Notes: generated by a model from the sequence alone, not told the origin. DNA of 64,000 bases from Chloroflexota bacterium (GCA_016191435.1 JACPOQ010000043.1:124001-188000), one strand, 5' to 3'. Counted from the first letter of the stretch, positions 1 to 9,041 are shown. Translations and numbers: made by a program.

Positions 1-351
1 CTCGGACTTGCCGTCCATGCCAGTGTTGTAAAAGCCTTCGAACGCCTGTGAGTACAACACGAACGAACCGCCGCCCGTCTGGAAGAACGGGCTTGTGGAC
101 TGCTCCATGAGGGTCGAGACCGCGACGTTGATCTGGCCCGCCGGCTTTGCCGCGGTCGTCACCTTCGTCGCCGAAGGCGTTGTCCCACTGGTCGTGGTCC
201 CACCGCCGGGAGCCGCCGTCGCGGAGCTCTTGTCGTCATCGTCGCCGCACCCGACGAGCGCGGCCGCGCCGAGGCCGGCCACGCCCAATCCGGATGTGCG
301 GAGCACGGCGCGGCGCCCGAACCGCCGGCGCGTCCAGTAGTTGTCAGTCAT
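1..351 (-). CDS. ABC transporter substrate-binding lipoprotein, family 5 (N-terminal part)
   Basis: The first 117 residues are present and the rest runs off the left edge. The N-terminus carries a twin-arginine-like stretch (TRRRFGRRAVLR), a hydrophobic segment and a lipobox ending GC at about residue 38, followed by an acidic and Ser/Thr/Gly/Ala-rich linker and then a start of mature domain (AGQINVAVSTL). This is how Tat-exported, lipid-anchored solute-binding proteins begin. GGAGGG lies 8 bases before the ATG. It follows dppB-C-D-F on the same strand, so by context it is the oligopeptide/dipeptide-binding partner of that importer (inference). A good promoter in the gap before it allows separate, stronger expression than the membrane parts. 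Confidence 0.8.
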   Translation of the reverse strand, partial: MTDNYWTRRRFGRRAVLRTSGLGVAGLGAAALVGCGDDDDKSSATAAPGGGTTTSGTTPSATKVTTAAKPAGQINVAVSTLMEQSTSPFFQTGGGSFVLYSQAFEGFYNTGMDGKSE

Positions 352-498
352 TCCTGTTACCCTCCAAAACGGTCGATCGTTCGTGGGCCGCGCCGAGGCG
401 GCGGCGGCAGTGCTCGTGGAGTTGCGTCGCGGGCGCGGTGCAGCAGCTTACGCCCCTCCGCCAATCCCCGTGGGCGTCAGGCCGTCGCCACAGCCTCG

Positions 499-534
499 TA
501 GACACCTTATACGCAGCGCGTCTCCTATTGTCAT
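499..534 (-). promoter_or_regulatory. Sigma-70-like promoter of the binding-protein gene
   Basis: On the minus strand ATGACA (534-529) and TATAAG (511-506) are separated by 17 bases, each one mismatch from the consensus. Predicted start of transcription is near 499, giving a leader of about 147 bases before the lipoprotein ATG at 351. Confidence 0.55.
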
Positions 535-602
535 CTCGCGAACCGCCGTGACGGCTGGTGCTCGCCAATTTTGGTACGGTCGATCCGCCTGGTGAGATCT
601 CG

Positions 603-1589
603 CTAATCGGCCAGGTGGCACGCCACCAAATGGCCATCACCGCGCTCGCGGAGTGGTGGCCGCTCCTCGGCGCAATGGGCGACCGCGATCGGGCAGCGAG
701 TACGGAAGCGGCATCCGCTGGGTGGGTCGATGGGGCTCGGGATCTCCCCGAAGATGGTGGCGTCGAGGTTGGGTCTGCGCGGGTCGGGCGGTAGGGATGC
801 GGCGAGCAGCCCCTGTGTGTATGGATGCTTCGGCGCGTTGTAAATCGCCTGCACGGGCGCGTACTCCACCACCGCACCCAGGTACATCACCGCAATCTCG
901 TCGCTCATGTGCCGGACGGCGGCCAGGTCGTGGGCGATGAACAGGTATGCTCCGCCTATCTGCTGCTGCAGGTCCTTCAGCAGGTTCAGGATCTGTGCGC
1001 GGATCGAGACGTCGAGTGCGGACACCGGCTCATCCAGCACTACCAGATCGGGCGAGAGCGAGATCGCCCGGGCGATCGCGATGCGCTGCCGTTGCCCGCC
1101 GCTGAACTCGTGGGGGTAGAGCCCCGCCGCCGCCTCGGGCAACCCCACCGACCGCAGGAGATCGTTCAAGCGCACACGGCTGAGGCCGCCACTTTCGCGG
1201 CCCATGTTCACGCGCACCGGTTCCAGCACGATCTGCGAAACGCGGTGGCGCGGGTTGAGCGAGCTATACGGGTCCTGAAAGACCGCCGCAACGCCGCGGT
1301 GGAAGCCCTTCCGCTCGGAGCGGCCCAGCTTCCAGACGTCCCGCCCGCCGAACAGGACTCGCCCTTCGGTTGGCGGCTCCATGCGAAGCACGAGCCGGCT
1401 CAGCGTCGTCTTGCCACAGCCGGATTCGCCGACGACGCCGACGGTCTTTCCCCGTGGGATGCTCAGGCTGACGTTGTCGACGGCCTTGAGCACGCCACCG
1501 CGCACGGGGTAGACCTTCGACACCGCCTCGATCGTTATCACGGCCGATGCCGGCGGCGTCGCCGGCCGCGTCCGATCCTGAATTGTCAC
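603..1589 (-). CDS. dppF: Oligopeptide/dipeptide ABC transporter ATP-binding protein (DppF/OppF type)
   Basis: A 328-residue nucleotide-binding subunit. Walker A is GESGCGKTT, the signature is SGGQRQRI and Walker B is LVVLDEP, followed by the H-loop region FIAHDLAAV. The C-terminal oligo_HPY extension with FRTRCPIA and spaced cysteines, typical of peptide and nickel importers, is present. The GTG start overlaps the dppD stop as GTGA, so the two ATPases are probably translationally coupled. It should energise import through the DppB-DppC channel with DppD. The open frame continues upstream within dppD, but homology starts just after this GTG. Confidence 0.9.
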   Translation of the reverse strand: MTIQDRTRPATPPASAVITIEAVSKVYPVRGGVLKAVDNVSLSIPRGKTVGVVGESGCGKTTLSRLVLRMEPPTEGRVLFGGRDVWKLGRSERKGFHRGVAAVFQDPYSSLNPRHRVSQIVLEPVRVNMGRESGGLSRVRLNDLLRSVGLPEAAAGLYPHEFSGGQRQRIAIARAISLSPDLVVLDEPVSALDVSIRAQILNLLKDLQQQIGGAYLFIAHDLAAVRHMSDEIAVMYLGAVVEYAPVQAIYNAPKHPYTQGLLAASLPPDPRRPNLDATIFGEIPSPIDPPSGCRFRTRCPIAVAHCAEERPPLRERGDGHLVACHLAD

Positions 1590-2626
1590 GAAGCCACCCC
1601 CGGAGCGAGGCCGATGTGCTCGATGCCGTTCTCCTTCATCGCGGCCCAGCATGACACCGTGTGTTGCGACGACAGGGAGGCGACCGGGGGGTACTCGCCG
1701 CGGCAAATATCCATCACCTTCGGGCAGCGTGGAGCGAAGGGGCAGCCCGGCGAGAGGCGACGCACGTCCGGCGGTTGGCCTTCGATTGTGTAGAGCCGTC
1801 CTGTCGCGTCGCGCTCGCCTTCGACTGCCTTCATTAGCGCCTGCGTGTAGGGGTGCGAAGGCTTTTCGAACATCTCGACGATGGGCGCCTTCTCGACAAT
1901 CCGGCCCGCATACATCACCGCCACGACGTCGCACACGCGCGCGACCACCGCGAGGTCGTGGGTCACGACGATCATCCCGAGGTTCATCTCCTTCTGGACT
2001 TCGCGCAGCAGCCGGAGAATCTGGATCTGCACTGTGACATCGAGCGCCGTCGTCGGTTCGTCGGCGATAAGCAACGACGGCTGACACTCGATCGCCATGG
2101 CCGTGACGATGCGCTGGCGCTGGCCGCCGCTGAGCTGGTGGGGGTAGCTCTTCATACGCCGCTCCGGCACGGGGATGCCCACTTTCTTCAGCGCATCGAG
2201 CACATGGCTCCGCAGCTCGGAGTGACTGCGAATGTGCTGGTGGTAGCGCAACGGCTCCTCCATCTGGTTCCCTATCGTGTACAGTGGGTTCAAGGAAGTC
2301 ATGGGGTCCTGTGTGACGACGGATATCTCCGCGCCCCGTACCTCGCGCATATCGCGGTCGCTGAGCTTGAGCAAGTCGCGCCCTTCGAGCAGGACTTCGC
2401 CGCTCACGATCCGGCCTGCGGGCTTCGGGATAAGCCGGACGATGGACATGAGCGTCACGGTCTTGCCGCTGCCGGATTCGCCCACGAGGCCGAGCGTCTG
2501 CCCACGGTCGAGCGAAAACGAGACACCGTCGACGGCTTTGGCCACCCCGTTGCGCGTGAAGAAGTGGGTACGCAGGTCCTTGACTTCGAGGAGGTGGCGG
2601 CTTTGGGTCGAAGGCGCACGGCTCAT
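1586..2626 (-). CDS. dppD: Oligopeptide/dipeptide ABC transporter ATP-binding protein (DppD/OppD type)
   Basis: A 346-residue ATPase subunit with Walker A GESGSGKTV, signature LSGGQRQRIV, Walker B LLIADEPTTALD and the H-loop VTHDLAVV. A C-terminal Cys-containing CPFAPRCPK segment matches the oligo_HPY domain. Its ATG overlaps the dppC stop as ATGA and its stop overlaps dppF as GTGA, so dppB-C-D-F is one tightly packed operon. It pairs with DppF as the second ATPase at the cytoplasmic face. Substrate cannot be read from the ATPases; peptide, nickel or glycoside import are all possible. Confidence 0.9.
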   Translation of the reverse strand: MSRAPSTQSRHLLEVKDLRTHFFTRNGVAKAVDGVSFSLDRGQTLGLVGESGSGKTVTLMSIVRLIPKPAGRIVSGEVLLEGRDLLKLSDRDMREVRGAEISVVTQDPMTSLNPLYTIGNQMEEPLRYHQHIRSHSELRSHVLDALKKVGIPVPERRMKSYPHQLSGGQRQRIVTAMAIECQPSLLIADEPTTALDVTVQIQILRLLREVQKEMNLGMIVVTHDLAVVARVCDVVAVMYAGRIVEKAPIVEMFEKPSHPYTQALMKAVEGERDATGRLYTIEGQPPDVRRLSPGCPFAPRCPKVMDICRGEYPPVASLSSQHTVSCWAAMKENGIEHIGLAPGVAS

Positions 2627-3534
2627 AGCTGGCGGAACCGCGGGTCCAGCCGCACGCGCAGCCAGTCGCCGAAGAGGTTGATGGAGAGGCACGTGAGCGC
2701 GATTGTCACGCCGGGAATGATGACCATCGCATTGGATACCCCGATGTAGTTCTTGCCCTCGGCAAGCATCCCGCCCCAGGTCGCCTGCGGCAGCGGCACG
2801 CCCAGGCCGAGGTAACTGAGGCTCGCTTCGATGATGATCACGGCGCTGAGCTGCAGCGTGGCGAGGATGACGAGCGGGTTGACGATGTTCGGGAGGATGT
2901 GGCTGAAGAGGATGCGTCCGTTGCTGCAGCCGGCGACCCTGGCGAGCTTCACGAACTCCAGGTTGCGTATCCGTAGGACCTCGCCGCGGAGTACGCGGGC
3001 GTACCCCGACCATGTCATGAACACGAGCACCACGACAAGGTGTTGGGTGCTGGCCCCCCACGCACCCACCACCGCTATCGCCACCAGCAGGAACGGCACC
3101 GAAAGGAACACGTCGGTGATGCGCGAGATGACCGCATCGAGGATGCCGCCAAAGTAGCCCGCCACCAGCGCCAGTACGGTCCCGATGGCGCCGGCGCCCA
3201 GTACTACGGACAGTGAGATCAGCAACGAAATCCGCGCACCGCTGATGACCCGGCTAAGGACGTCGCGGCCGAGCTCATCTGTTCCCAGCGGGTGGGACCA
3301 ATCGCCACCGAACCCCACGGGCTGTTCCAATGACGCCAGCAGGTCGGGGCTGTTCGGCTCGTGCGGCTGGATCCAGGGCGCCAGCAAACCCGACAGGACA
3401 ACAACGCCGATGATGAACAGCGGGATGACGGGGTAGCGGCGGATCGCCCGAAGCCCGCGGAATCGCGGCCGCGGGCCAATCTCCACCGGCGTGACAATCG
3501 GTGCTCCCTCGAACGGTTGTACTTCCTGGCTCAT
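2623..3534 (-). CDS. dppC: Peptide/nickel ABC transporter permease (DppC type)
   Basis: A 303-residue inner-membrane permease with a short cytoplasmic N-terminus, a first membrane helix around residues 30-52, then five more helices. The permease coupling (EAA) loop is visible at YARVLRGEVLRIRNLEFVKL and continues to GRILFSHILPN. The PHEPN and HPLGTDELGRDVLSR motifs, diagnostic for DppC/OppC proteins, are near residues 60-95. ATG overlaps the dppB stop as ATGA. It forms the translocation channel with DppB. Confidence 0.92.
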   Translation of the reverse strand: MSQEVQPFEGAPIVTPVEIGPRPRFRGLRAIRRYPVIPLFIIGVVVLSGLLAPWIQPHEPNSPDLLASLEQPVGFGGDWSHPLGTDELGRDVLSRVISGARISLLISLSVVLGAGAIGTVLALVAGYFGGILDAVISRITDVFLSVPFLLVAIAVVGAWGASTQHLVVVLVFMTWSGYARVLRGEVLRIRNLEFVKLARVAGCSNGRILFSHILPNIVNPLVILATLQLSAVIIIEASLSYLGLGVPLPQATWGGMLAEGKNYIGVSNAMVIIPGVTIALTCLSINLFGDWLRVRLDPRFRQL

Positions 3535-4448
3535 GACAGCCGGATCCGCGGGTCGATAAACGCGTAGAGAAGGTCGACGGCCACGTTCAGCAGCACCAGT
3601 ATCGAAGAAGTCACGAACACAATCGTCTGGACGAGCGGGTAGTCTCGCGAAAAGATGGCCTGCACGGTAAGCTGGCCAATTCCCGGCCAGGCGAAGATGT
3701 TTTCGATGATCACGGAGCCGCTGATGAAGAAGATCAACTGCAACGAGAACAACGTGAGGATGGGCACAAGCGCGTTGCGGAAAGCGTGCTTCCAGATGAC
3801 GGTGCGTTCCGGCAACCCTTTGAGGCGCGCCAGCCGGATGTAATCGGTATCCATGACGTCGAGCATCGAAGACTTCGTCATCCGCGTGAGCGCGGCCATG
3901 GAATACCAGGCGAGCGCGATACCGGGCATGATGTATGTCTTCGGTCCTGCTTTCCCGGACGTTGGCAGCCAGCCCAACTCCACCGAGAAGAACACGATCA
4001 TCAGGATCCCAATCAGGAACGACGGCACGGCCTGGCCGAGCAGCGCGATGAGGCTCGAAATGCGGTCCGCCAGGCCCCCGGCTTTCACGGCGCTGAGGAC
4101 GCCGATGAGGATGCCGCCGCTCAGCGCGATGAACGCCGCCACCGCGGCCAGCTGCAGCGTGTTCGGGAAGCGCTGCCAGAACACCTTCAGCGACGGTTCG
4201 CCGAAGCGGAAGGACTTGCCGAAGTCGCCCGTGGCGATGCCCTTCAGGAAGATGCCGTACTGCACGGGCAGCGGCTTATCGAGCCCGAGACGGGTGCGCG
4301 TATCGGCTTTTTGATCGGCGGTGGCGTCCGGTGGGATCAGCAGCGCCGAGGCATCGCCGCTCAGCCGCGCAAGCGCGAACACGACGAGCGAGATGCCCAG
4401 GATTGTGATCGCTGCCTGCCCCAGCCTCGACATGATGTATGTCGTCAT
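3531..4448 (-). CDS. dppB: Peptide/nickel ABC transporter permease (DppB type)
   Basis: A 305-residue permease beginning MTTYIMSRLGQ, the usual start of DppB proteins; a longer frame reads upstream but has no family match. Six membrane helices are predictable; the coupling loop reads YIRLARLKGLPERTVIWKHA and the FAWPGIGQL segment is characteristic. AAGG sits six bases before the ATG. It is the first gene of the operon; the 183 bases before it hold no gene and presumably the operon promoter, though none is convincing by eye. Confidence 0.92.
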   Translation of the reverse strand: MTTYIMSRLGQAAITILGISLVVFALARLSGDASALLIPPDATADQKADTRTRLGLDKPLPVQYGIFLKGIATGDFGKSFRFGEPSLKVFWQRFPNTLQLAAVAAFIALSGGILIGVLSAVKAGGLADRISSLIALLGQAVPSFLIGILMIVFFSVELGWLPTSGKAGPKTYIMPGIALAWYSMAALTRMTKSSMLDVMDTDYIRLARLKGLPERTVIWKHAFRNALVPILTLFSLQLIFFISGSVIIENIFAWPGIGQLTVQAIFSRDYPLVQTIVFVTSSILVLLNVAVDLLYAFIDPRIRLS

Positions 4449-4631
4449 GGGAGCCTTACACCCCCGCACGTCCCATCTGAGTCCTGTCGCATGCCAACTC
4501 TCCCGTGAGATCGCCCCGAAGGCGGGGACGAGAATGCGGTGCGTGCGGTCCACCCCCAGCGCCGGCGGCGCCACGTGTCCCGGCCCCCGGCAATGCTACC
4601 GCAAGGCGAGCGAACGTTCGCGCGGCTTGCA

Positions 4632-5444
4632 TCAGGCGTCGAATGTGCGGTCGATGCGGCGGAACCGCGCCTGGATGAACCCGCGGCTCTCTTCATGCGG
4701 GAGGATATAGAGCTGCCGCTCCCGGATCGCCTTGACGATCATGGGCGCGACGTCGCTCACCTGGAGTTCGCGGCCCGCCTGCGAACGGCCTTCTTCGCCG
4801 CCGCTGCCGGCGGGCAACTCGTGCCCCCCACCGAACTCGATCGGCCGGTTGCGCTGCGAGGTGTTGATGTTCGTCGCCACGCGCATCGGGCACAGGACCG
4901 AGACGCCGATGTTGTGGGGACTGAGCTCGCGGAACAGTACTTCCGACAGCGCCACCACGCCGTACTTGGTGACACAGTAGACGCCGAGCCCCTCGTTCGG
5001 CACAAGGCCCGCGAACGAAGCGGTGCTTAGCACGTGCCCACCCTGGTCCTGCGCGATCATCCGCGGAACGAACGCTTCGATCCCGTGGATGACGCCCCAC
5101 AGGTTGACGCGGATGAGCCACTCCCAGTCGGCGTGCTTCATCTCCGCGATCGGCCCGGCCACTGCGACGCCGGCGTTGTTGAAGAGCACGTGTACGGCGC
5201 CAAAGTGCGACCATGCCGTGTTCGCAAGCGCGATCACCTCGGGGCGTTCGCCGACATCGGTCTTCACGCCGATGCATTCGACGCCGAGCGCCGCCACGTC
5301 CGGCACTGCCCGGTCGAGCGCGGTCTGCTCGATGTCGGCGAGCACGAGCTTCATTCCCTCGCCGGCCAGCGCTTTCGCGGTCGCGAGGCCGATCCCGCTC
5401 GCACCGCCCGTGATTACGGCGACTTTGTCCCTGAATTCTTCCAT
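4632..5444 (-). CDS. SDR family NAD(P)-dependent oxidoreductase
   Basis: A 270-residue classical short-chain dehydrogenase. The cofactor loop TGGASGIG is near residues 12-19, an acidic residue after the second strand (LADIE) suggests NAD preference, NNAG is at about 90, the catalytic Ser lies in STASF and the YxxxK pair is in YCVTK. GGAGGA precedes the ATG by 8 bases. The C-terminus is long and charged (RFRRIDRT). It oxidises or reduces an alcohol/ketone; the substrate is not evident from neighbours. Confidence 0.88.
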   Translation of the reverse strand: MEEFRDKVAVITGGASGIGLATAKALAGEGMKLVLADIEQTALDRAVPDVAALGVECIGVKTDVGERPEVIALANTAWSHFGAVHVLFNNAGVAVAGPIAEMKHADWEWLIRVNLWGVIHGIEAFVPRMIAQDQGGHVLSTASFAGLVPNEGLGVYCVTKYGVVALSEVLFRELSPHNIGVSVLCPMRVATNINTSQRNRPIEFGGGHELPAGSGGEEGRSQAGRELQVSDVAPMIVKAIRERQLYILPHEESRGFIQARFRRIDRTFDA

Positions 5445-5585
5445 CGCTGCGTCCTCCGCCGCAGGCGCGGCGTCCCGCATTCTACGAGACCAGCCGGGGT
5501 GCGGCGCGTCGCAGTTCCGGATTCGCGCAACCGGGCGATTCGGTACACTGCGGGCGCCGGCGGGGCGGCGCGTGCGGAGGTCGTT

Positions 5586-7487
5586 GTGGGCATCGATATC
5601 CCGACCGGGAGCCAGTTCACCGGATTCGAAGGTGGTTCGCTCGCGCTGCTGGTGGGTGGCGGCGCGGCTATGGCCGCGTGGCTGCTGCTCTTCGCCTGGC
5701 GCTGGTTCGCTACGTTCCCGCGCATGCCCGATGCCGGCCCCGAGACCACTGACCTCGGCCCCGAACCGCCGGCCGTCGTCAACCTGCTCGTGAATCGCTG
5801 GCGCGTTACGCGGACCTCCATGGCTGCAACGCTCGTCGACCTCGCCGCCCGCCGGTATCTCGGCATCGAACAATACGGCGACGACGTCGTGGTCCGCGTC
5901 CGCGACGCGCCCTCGCCCGGCGATTCCCTTTCGCCCTACGAGTCCCAGGTGATGGACTGGGTGCGGTCGCGCGCCACGGGCCGCTCGGCCCCGATTGAAG
6001 CGCTCGACCTCGGCGATCCCGGGGAAGCCGGCGCCTGGCGCAAGCGTTTCTCGAAATCAGTCGTCAACGATGCGAGGAGCCGGCGACTCGCGCGCACCCG
6101 CTGGACACGCGCCGATTGGACGCTGCTCGGGATCGTCCTCGCGGCGGCGCTGGCGCTGCTCGCCTCGGCGTTTGCCCTCTCACGCCTCGGCGAATCCCGG
6201 GACTCCACCTCCGACTCATTTGCGCCTTCCGACTGGTACTGGATCGGTGCGGTCACGTGGATTGCCGCCATGGTTGGGCTGGTCCGGCTGCGCGACCTGC
6301 GCGATACGCCCGCCGGCAGCGCCGCCTGTGCTCGCTGGCTCGGCGTGCGCCAGTACCTCCGCTCCCGCGATGCGTTCGATGACCTGCCGCCCTCCGCCGT
6401 CACGGTCTGGGAGCGGTACCTTGCCTATGGCGTTGCCCTTGGCGCGGCGCAGGCGACCACTGAGGCGCTGCCCTTCGCAGCCGCCGACCCCGAGGTCGCC
6501 TGGAGCCGCACCACCGGCACCTGGCGCCAGATCCGCGTGCGGTACCCGGAGCGCTTCGGCTTCGGCGATGCGCCGATCCTCGTCCTTTTGGGCGGGCTGG
6601 GCCGGACGGTGCTCTTTGGTGGGATTGCGGTCTTCCTGTTCCCGATCGTCCTGCCCGCCACTTGGGGCGTGGCCCGTGACATGCTCCGGGATATCGGCGA
6701 AACCGACGGCAGGATTCTCGCACTCGCCGGATTCTTCACGGGAATCTTCGGCCTCATGGGCCTCTACATCGGGATCCGGTTACTTGCCGGGCTGATCCGG
6801 CTGGTCCGTGGCGCTCTCGACGTGAACCGCAGCGTCGCGCTCGAAGGCAACGTCGTGAAGACCTGGGACGGGCGCGTGGCCGTCGACGACGGCAAGGTCA
6901 CCGAGACGGTCGCGCTGCGGTTCCCAAAGGGTATGCCGGCTACCTCCCGCGGCGACCACGTCAAGGTGATGCGTTCGCCGCACCTCTGGCATGTCCGCAG
7001 CTTCCAGGTTGTGGAACGCGCACAACCGAGCGCCGCGCCAGCAGTCTCGGCCACGCGCGCCGCGGCGGCCGCAACCGCAGCGCCCGCGGCGTTGACGCCG
7101 GCGCTGCTGCGCGAAATCACTGGCCTCGACCTCGCGCCCATGGCTTCGGCGAGCCAGTTCGAAGGACTCTCGTTCCCCGGCGCCTCATCCCAGCGCTTCG
7201 GCGATGGCAATGGGAACGAAGTGGGCGTCGCGCGCTACAGCGTGAAGCCGGGGCTCTCCGGGATCTTCTTGAAGGCGCTCACGGCGATGCCCGGTCGCGC
7301 CGGCGCCACAGTCGATGGCATCGGCGGGCACGCCTGGTGGCTCGGCGACAAGGTGCTGCTCGTGGAGGATGACGGCCAATTCGTCGCTATCGAAGCCGAG
7401 TTCGCCGCCCTCGACTCGTCCGCCCGCCTCGCTGTTGCACGCAAGCTCGCCGAGGCCGAACTGGCGCTGCCCGCGGTCAGCCCGTGA
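5586..7487 (+). CDS. DUF2207-type membrane protein (C-terminal half of the family)
   Basis: A 633-residue protein with a first membrane helix at about residues 17-35, a cytosolic region containing the DUF2207 features (TSMAATLVDLAARRYL and LSPYESQVMDW), a pair of helices at about 180-235, two more at about 335-400, and a soluble C-terminus of some 200 residues with an Ala/Pro linker. DUF2207 proteins usually carry an exported N-terminal domain of about 200 residues before the first helix; it is absent here. GTG is chosen because GCGGAGG lies just before it and homology begins there. Function of the family is unknown. Its end overlaps the convergent SDR by 11 bases. Confidence 0.75.
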   Translation: MGIDIPTGSQFTGFEGGSLALLVGGGAAMAAWLLLFAWRWFATFPRMPDAGPETTDLGPEPPAVVNLLVNRWRVTRTSMAATLVDLAARRYLGIEQYGDDVVVRVRDAPSPGDSLSPYESQVMDWVRSRATGRSAPIEALDLGDPGEAGAWRKRFSKSVVNDARSRRLARTRWTRADWTLLGIVLAAALALLASAFALSRLGESRDSTSDSFAPSDWYWIGAVTWIAAMVGLVRLRDLRDTPAGSAACARWLGVRQYLRSRDAFDDLPPSAVTVWERYLAYGVALGAAQATTEALPFAAADPEVAWSRTTGTWRQIRVRYPERFGFGDAPILVLLGGLGRTVLFGGIAVFLFPIVLPATWGVARDMLRDIGETDGRILALAGFFTGIFGLMGLYIGIRLLAGLIRLVRGALDVNRSVALEGNVVKTWDGRVAVDDGKVTETVALRFPKGMPATSRGDHVKVMRSPHLWHVRSFQVVERAQPSAAPAVSATRAAAAATAAPAALTPALLREITGLDLAPMASASQFEGLSFPGASSQRFGDGNGNEVGVARYSVKPGLSGIFLKALTAMPGRAGATVDGIGGHAWWLGDKVLLVEDDGQFVAIEAEFAALDSSARLAVARKLAEAELALPAVSP

Positions 7488-8286
7488 AGAGGCCACCATC
7501 CGGGAACAGGATCTCGCCGGTATAGAAGCTCGATTCGTCGCTCGCGAGGAACAGCGCGCTGTTGGCGATGTCCTCCGGCACGCCCAGCCGCCCGATCGGC
7601 GTGCTGGCGATCAGTGCCCGTAGCCGGTCCTCGTCGCTGCGCATACTCGCGGTCATCGGTGTTTCGATGAAGCCAGGCCCGATGGCGTTGACGCGGATGC
7701 GGTGCGCTGCGAGCTCGAGCGCGAGCACCTTCGTGAGCATCCACACGCCCGCCTTCGATACGCAGTAATCGGCCGCGCCCTGGATGGGGATCTTCGCCGC
7801 GCCGGAAGCGATGTTGATGATAGAACCGCCCTTGCCGCCTTCGATCATCTTCCGCGCGATCGCACGGTCGGTCAGCATCACGCCGGTCAAGTTCACGTTG
7901 AGCACCTTCTCCCAGTACTCGACCGGCTTGTTGATGAGCATTGCCGCGTCGCGCGTGCCCTGGACCGACTCGGTAGGGGCGCCGCTGACGTAGAGTGCGT
8001 GCGAGATGCCGGCCGCCGCCACCAGCACGTCGATGCGCCCGAATGTGCCGGCCGCCGCATCGGCGAGGGCTTCACAGTCCGCGTTCTGGCTCGTGTCCGT
8101 ACGCACGAACGCCGCTTTGCGCCCAAGCGCCTTCACGGCGGCCACCGTCTCGGCGCCACGCTCTGCGCTCAAGTCTGCGACGACCAAGTCGGCGCCTTCC
8201 TCCGCGAACCGGATCGCGGTCGCCCGGCCAATCCCACTTGCGCCGCCGGTCACTACTGCGACCCGATCCTCCAGCCGTCCTGCCAT
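7477..8286 (-). CDS. SDR family oxidoreductase
   Basis: A 269-residue short-chain dehydrogenase with TGGASGIG near residue 12, an Asp after strand two (VADLS) favouring NAD, the Ser in NIASGAAK and the YxxxK pair in YCVSKAG. The usual NNAG is AAAG here. The C-terminal PEDIANSALFLASDES and GEILFPDGG blocks are those of FabG-like enzymes. GGAGGG precedes the ATG by 5 bases. Compared with the SDR at 4632 it is a distinct subfamily, not a recent duplicate. Substrate unknown. Confidence 0.88.
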   Translation of the reverse strand: MAGRLEDRVAVVTGGASGIGRATAIRFAEEGADLVVADLSAERGAETVAAVKALGRKAAFVRTDTSQNADCEALADAAAGTFGRIDVLVAAAGISHALYVSGAPTESVQGTRDAAMLINKPVEYWEKVLNVNLTGVMLTDRAIARKMIEGGKGGSIINIASGAAKIPIQGAADYCVSKAGVWMLTKVLALELAAHRIRVNAIGPGFIETPMTASMRSDEDRLRALIASTPIGRLGVPEDIANSALFLASDESSFYTGEILFPDGGLFTG

Positions 8287-8393
8287 GAAACCCTCCGCGC
8301 GCCATCGCGGCGCCGCCCCGATTCTACGGGCGAATGGCGCCGGCGGCACAGGAAGTGGCCGCGGCCGTCCCGTGCAGCGCGCACCACCGGCGG

Positions 8394-9041
8394 CTACGCC
8401 TGGGCCCATGCAATGAGCGGCAACCAGGCGGCGAATGTCACGATGGTGGCCAGCAGCGCGGCGCGGACGTAGCCCATCTTCAGCGCCGCCACGCCCGAAA
8501 CCGTGTGCACCTGCGTCATGATGTCGCGTTCGAACGCCGCGAACTCCTGTTGGGAGGCGCGCTGCAGGAATAGATCGCGTGGCATCCGCCGGATATCGTC
8601 GAAGTAGATCAAGGATGCTGGTTCGGACCGCCCTGCCTGACCGGGCCGCGGGGCCCGCGGCAGGTAGACCAGCACGCCCAGCACGCCCGCAAAGATGCCC
8701 GTGCCGGCGTAGGCAAGAAGCAACACGGCGGCGAGAACGATCACGAATCCGCTGTGCTGGCCGGCGTCGAGCAGCTGCCCCACCGCGCTCGATTGCGAGA
8801 CGGTTACCGCCGCGAGGGTTGCCTGGAGCGCGAGCACCGGCGCCGCCTTCGCGTCGGCAATCTGCGTCAACTGCACCGCCCGGTCGAGCGCCTTCGCGTA
8901 CTGGTCTATCCGCTGGAGGGCGGGGAGCGTCTCCGGCCGGCCCTGGATCAAGGCCTCGGTCTGCTGCGTCACGGCGAACGTCCGGGCCCGCAGTCGGCGG
9001 GTTGATGCCCGAACGATTTCGCCCGCCCTCGCAACAGTCAA
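8394..9041 (-). CDS. Pycsar effector-like membrane protein (PycTM/DUF5706-like)
   Basis: A 215-residue membrane protein. A hydrophobic stretch with ADAKAAPVLALQ at about residues 62-73 resembles the DxKA...L opening of the Pycsar effector domain; a long hydrophobic region covers 97-127; then come SLIYFDDIRRM (about 143-153), EFAAFERDIMTQVH (166-179) and KMGYVRAALLATIV leading into a last helix (188-211). That order (membrane helix, YFxDI, DI..Q.H, K...LR.A helix) is the PycTM pattern. In Pycsar defence such proteins damage the membrane on binding cCMP or cUMP. No pyrimidine cyclase is encoded in this window, so the role is open. The TTG start lacks a strong ribosome site; a GTG about 70 bases downstream is an alternative. 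Confidence 0.65.
   Translation of the reverse strand: MTVARAGEIVRASTRRLRARTFAVTQQTEALIQGRPETLPALQRIDQYAKALDRAVQLTQIADAKAAPVLALQATLAAVTVSQSSAVGQLLDAGQHSGFVIVLAAVLLLAYAGTGIFAGVLGVLVYLPRAPRPGQAGRSEPASLIYFDDIRRMPRDLFLQRASQQEFAAFERDIMTQVHTVSGVAALKMGYVRAALLATIVTFAAWLPLIAWAQA

Noticed and set aside
603-2087. Longer 494-residue reading of dppF
   Set aside because: The extra N-terminal part lies inside dppD and is Arg/Pro/Gly-rich. ABC homology starts at the GTG at 1589, which overlaps the dppD stop.
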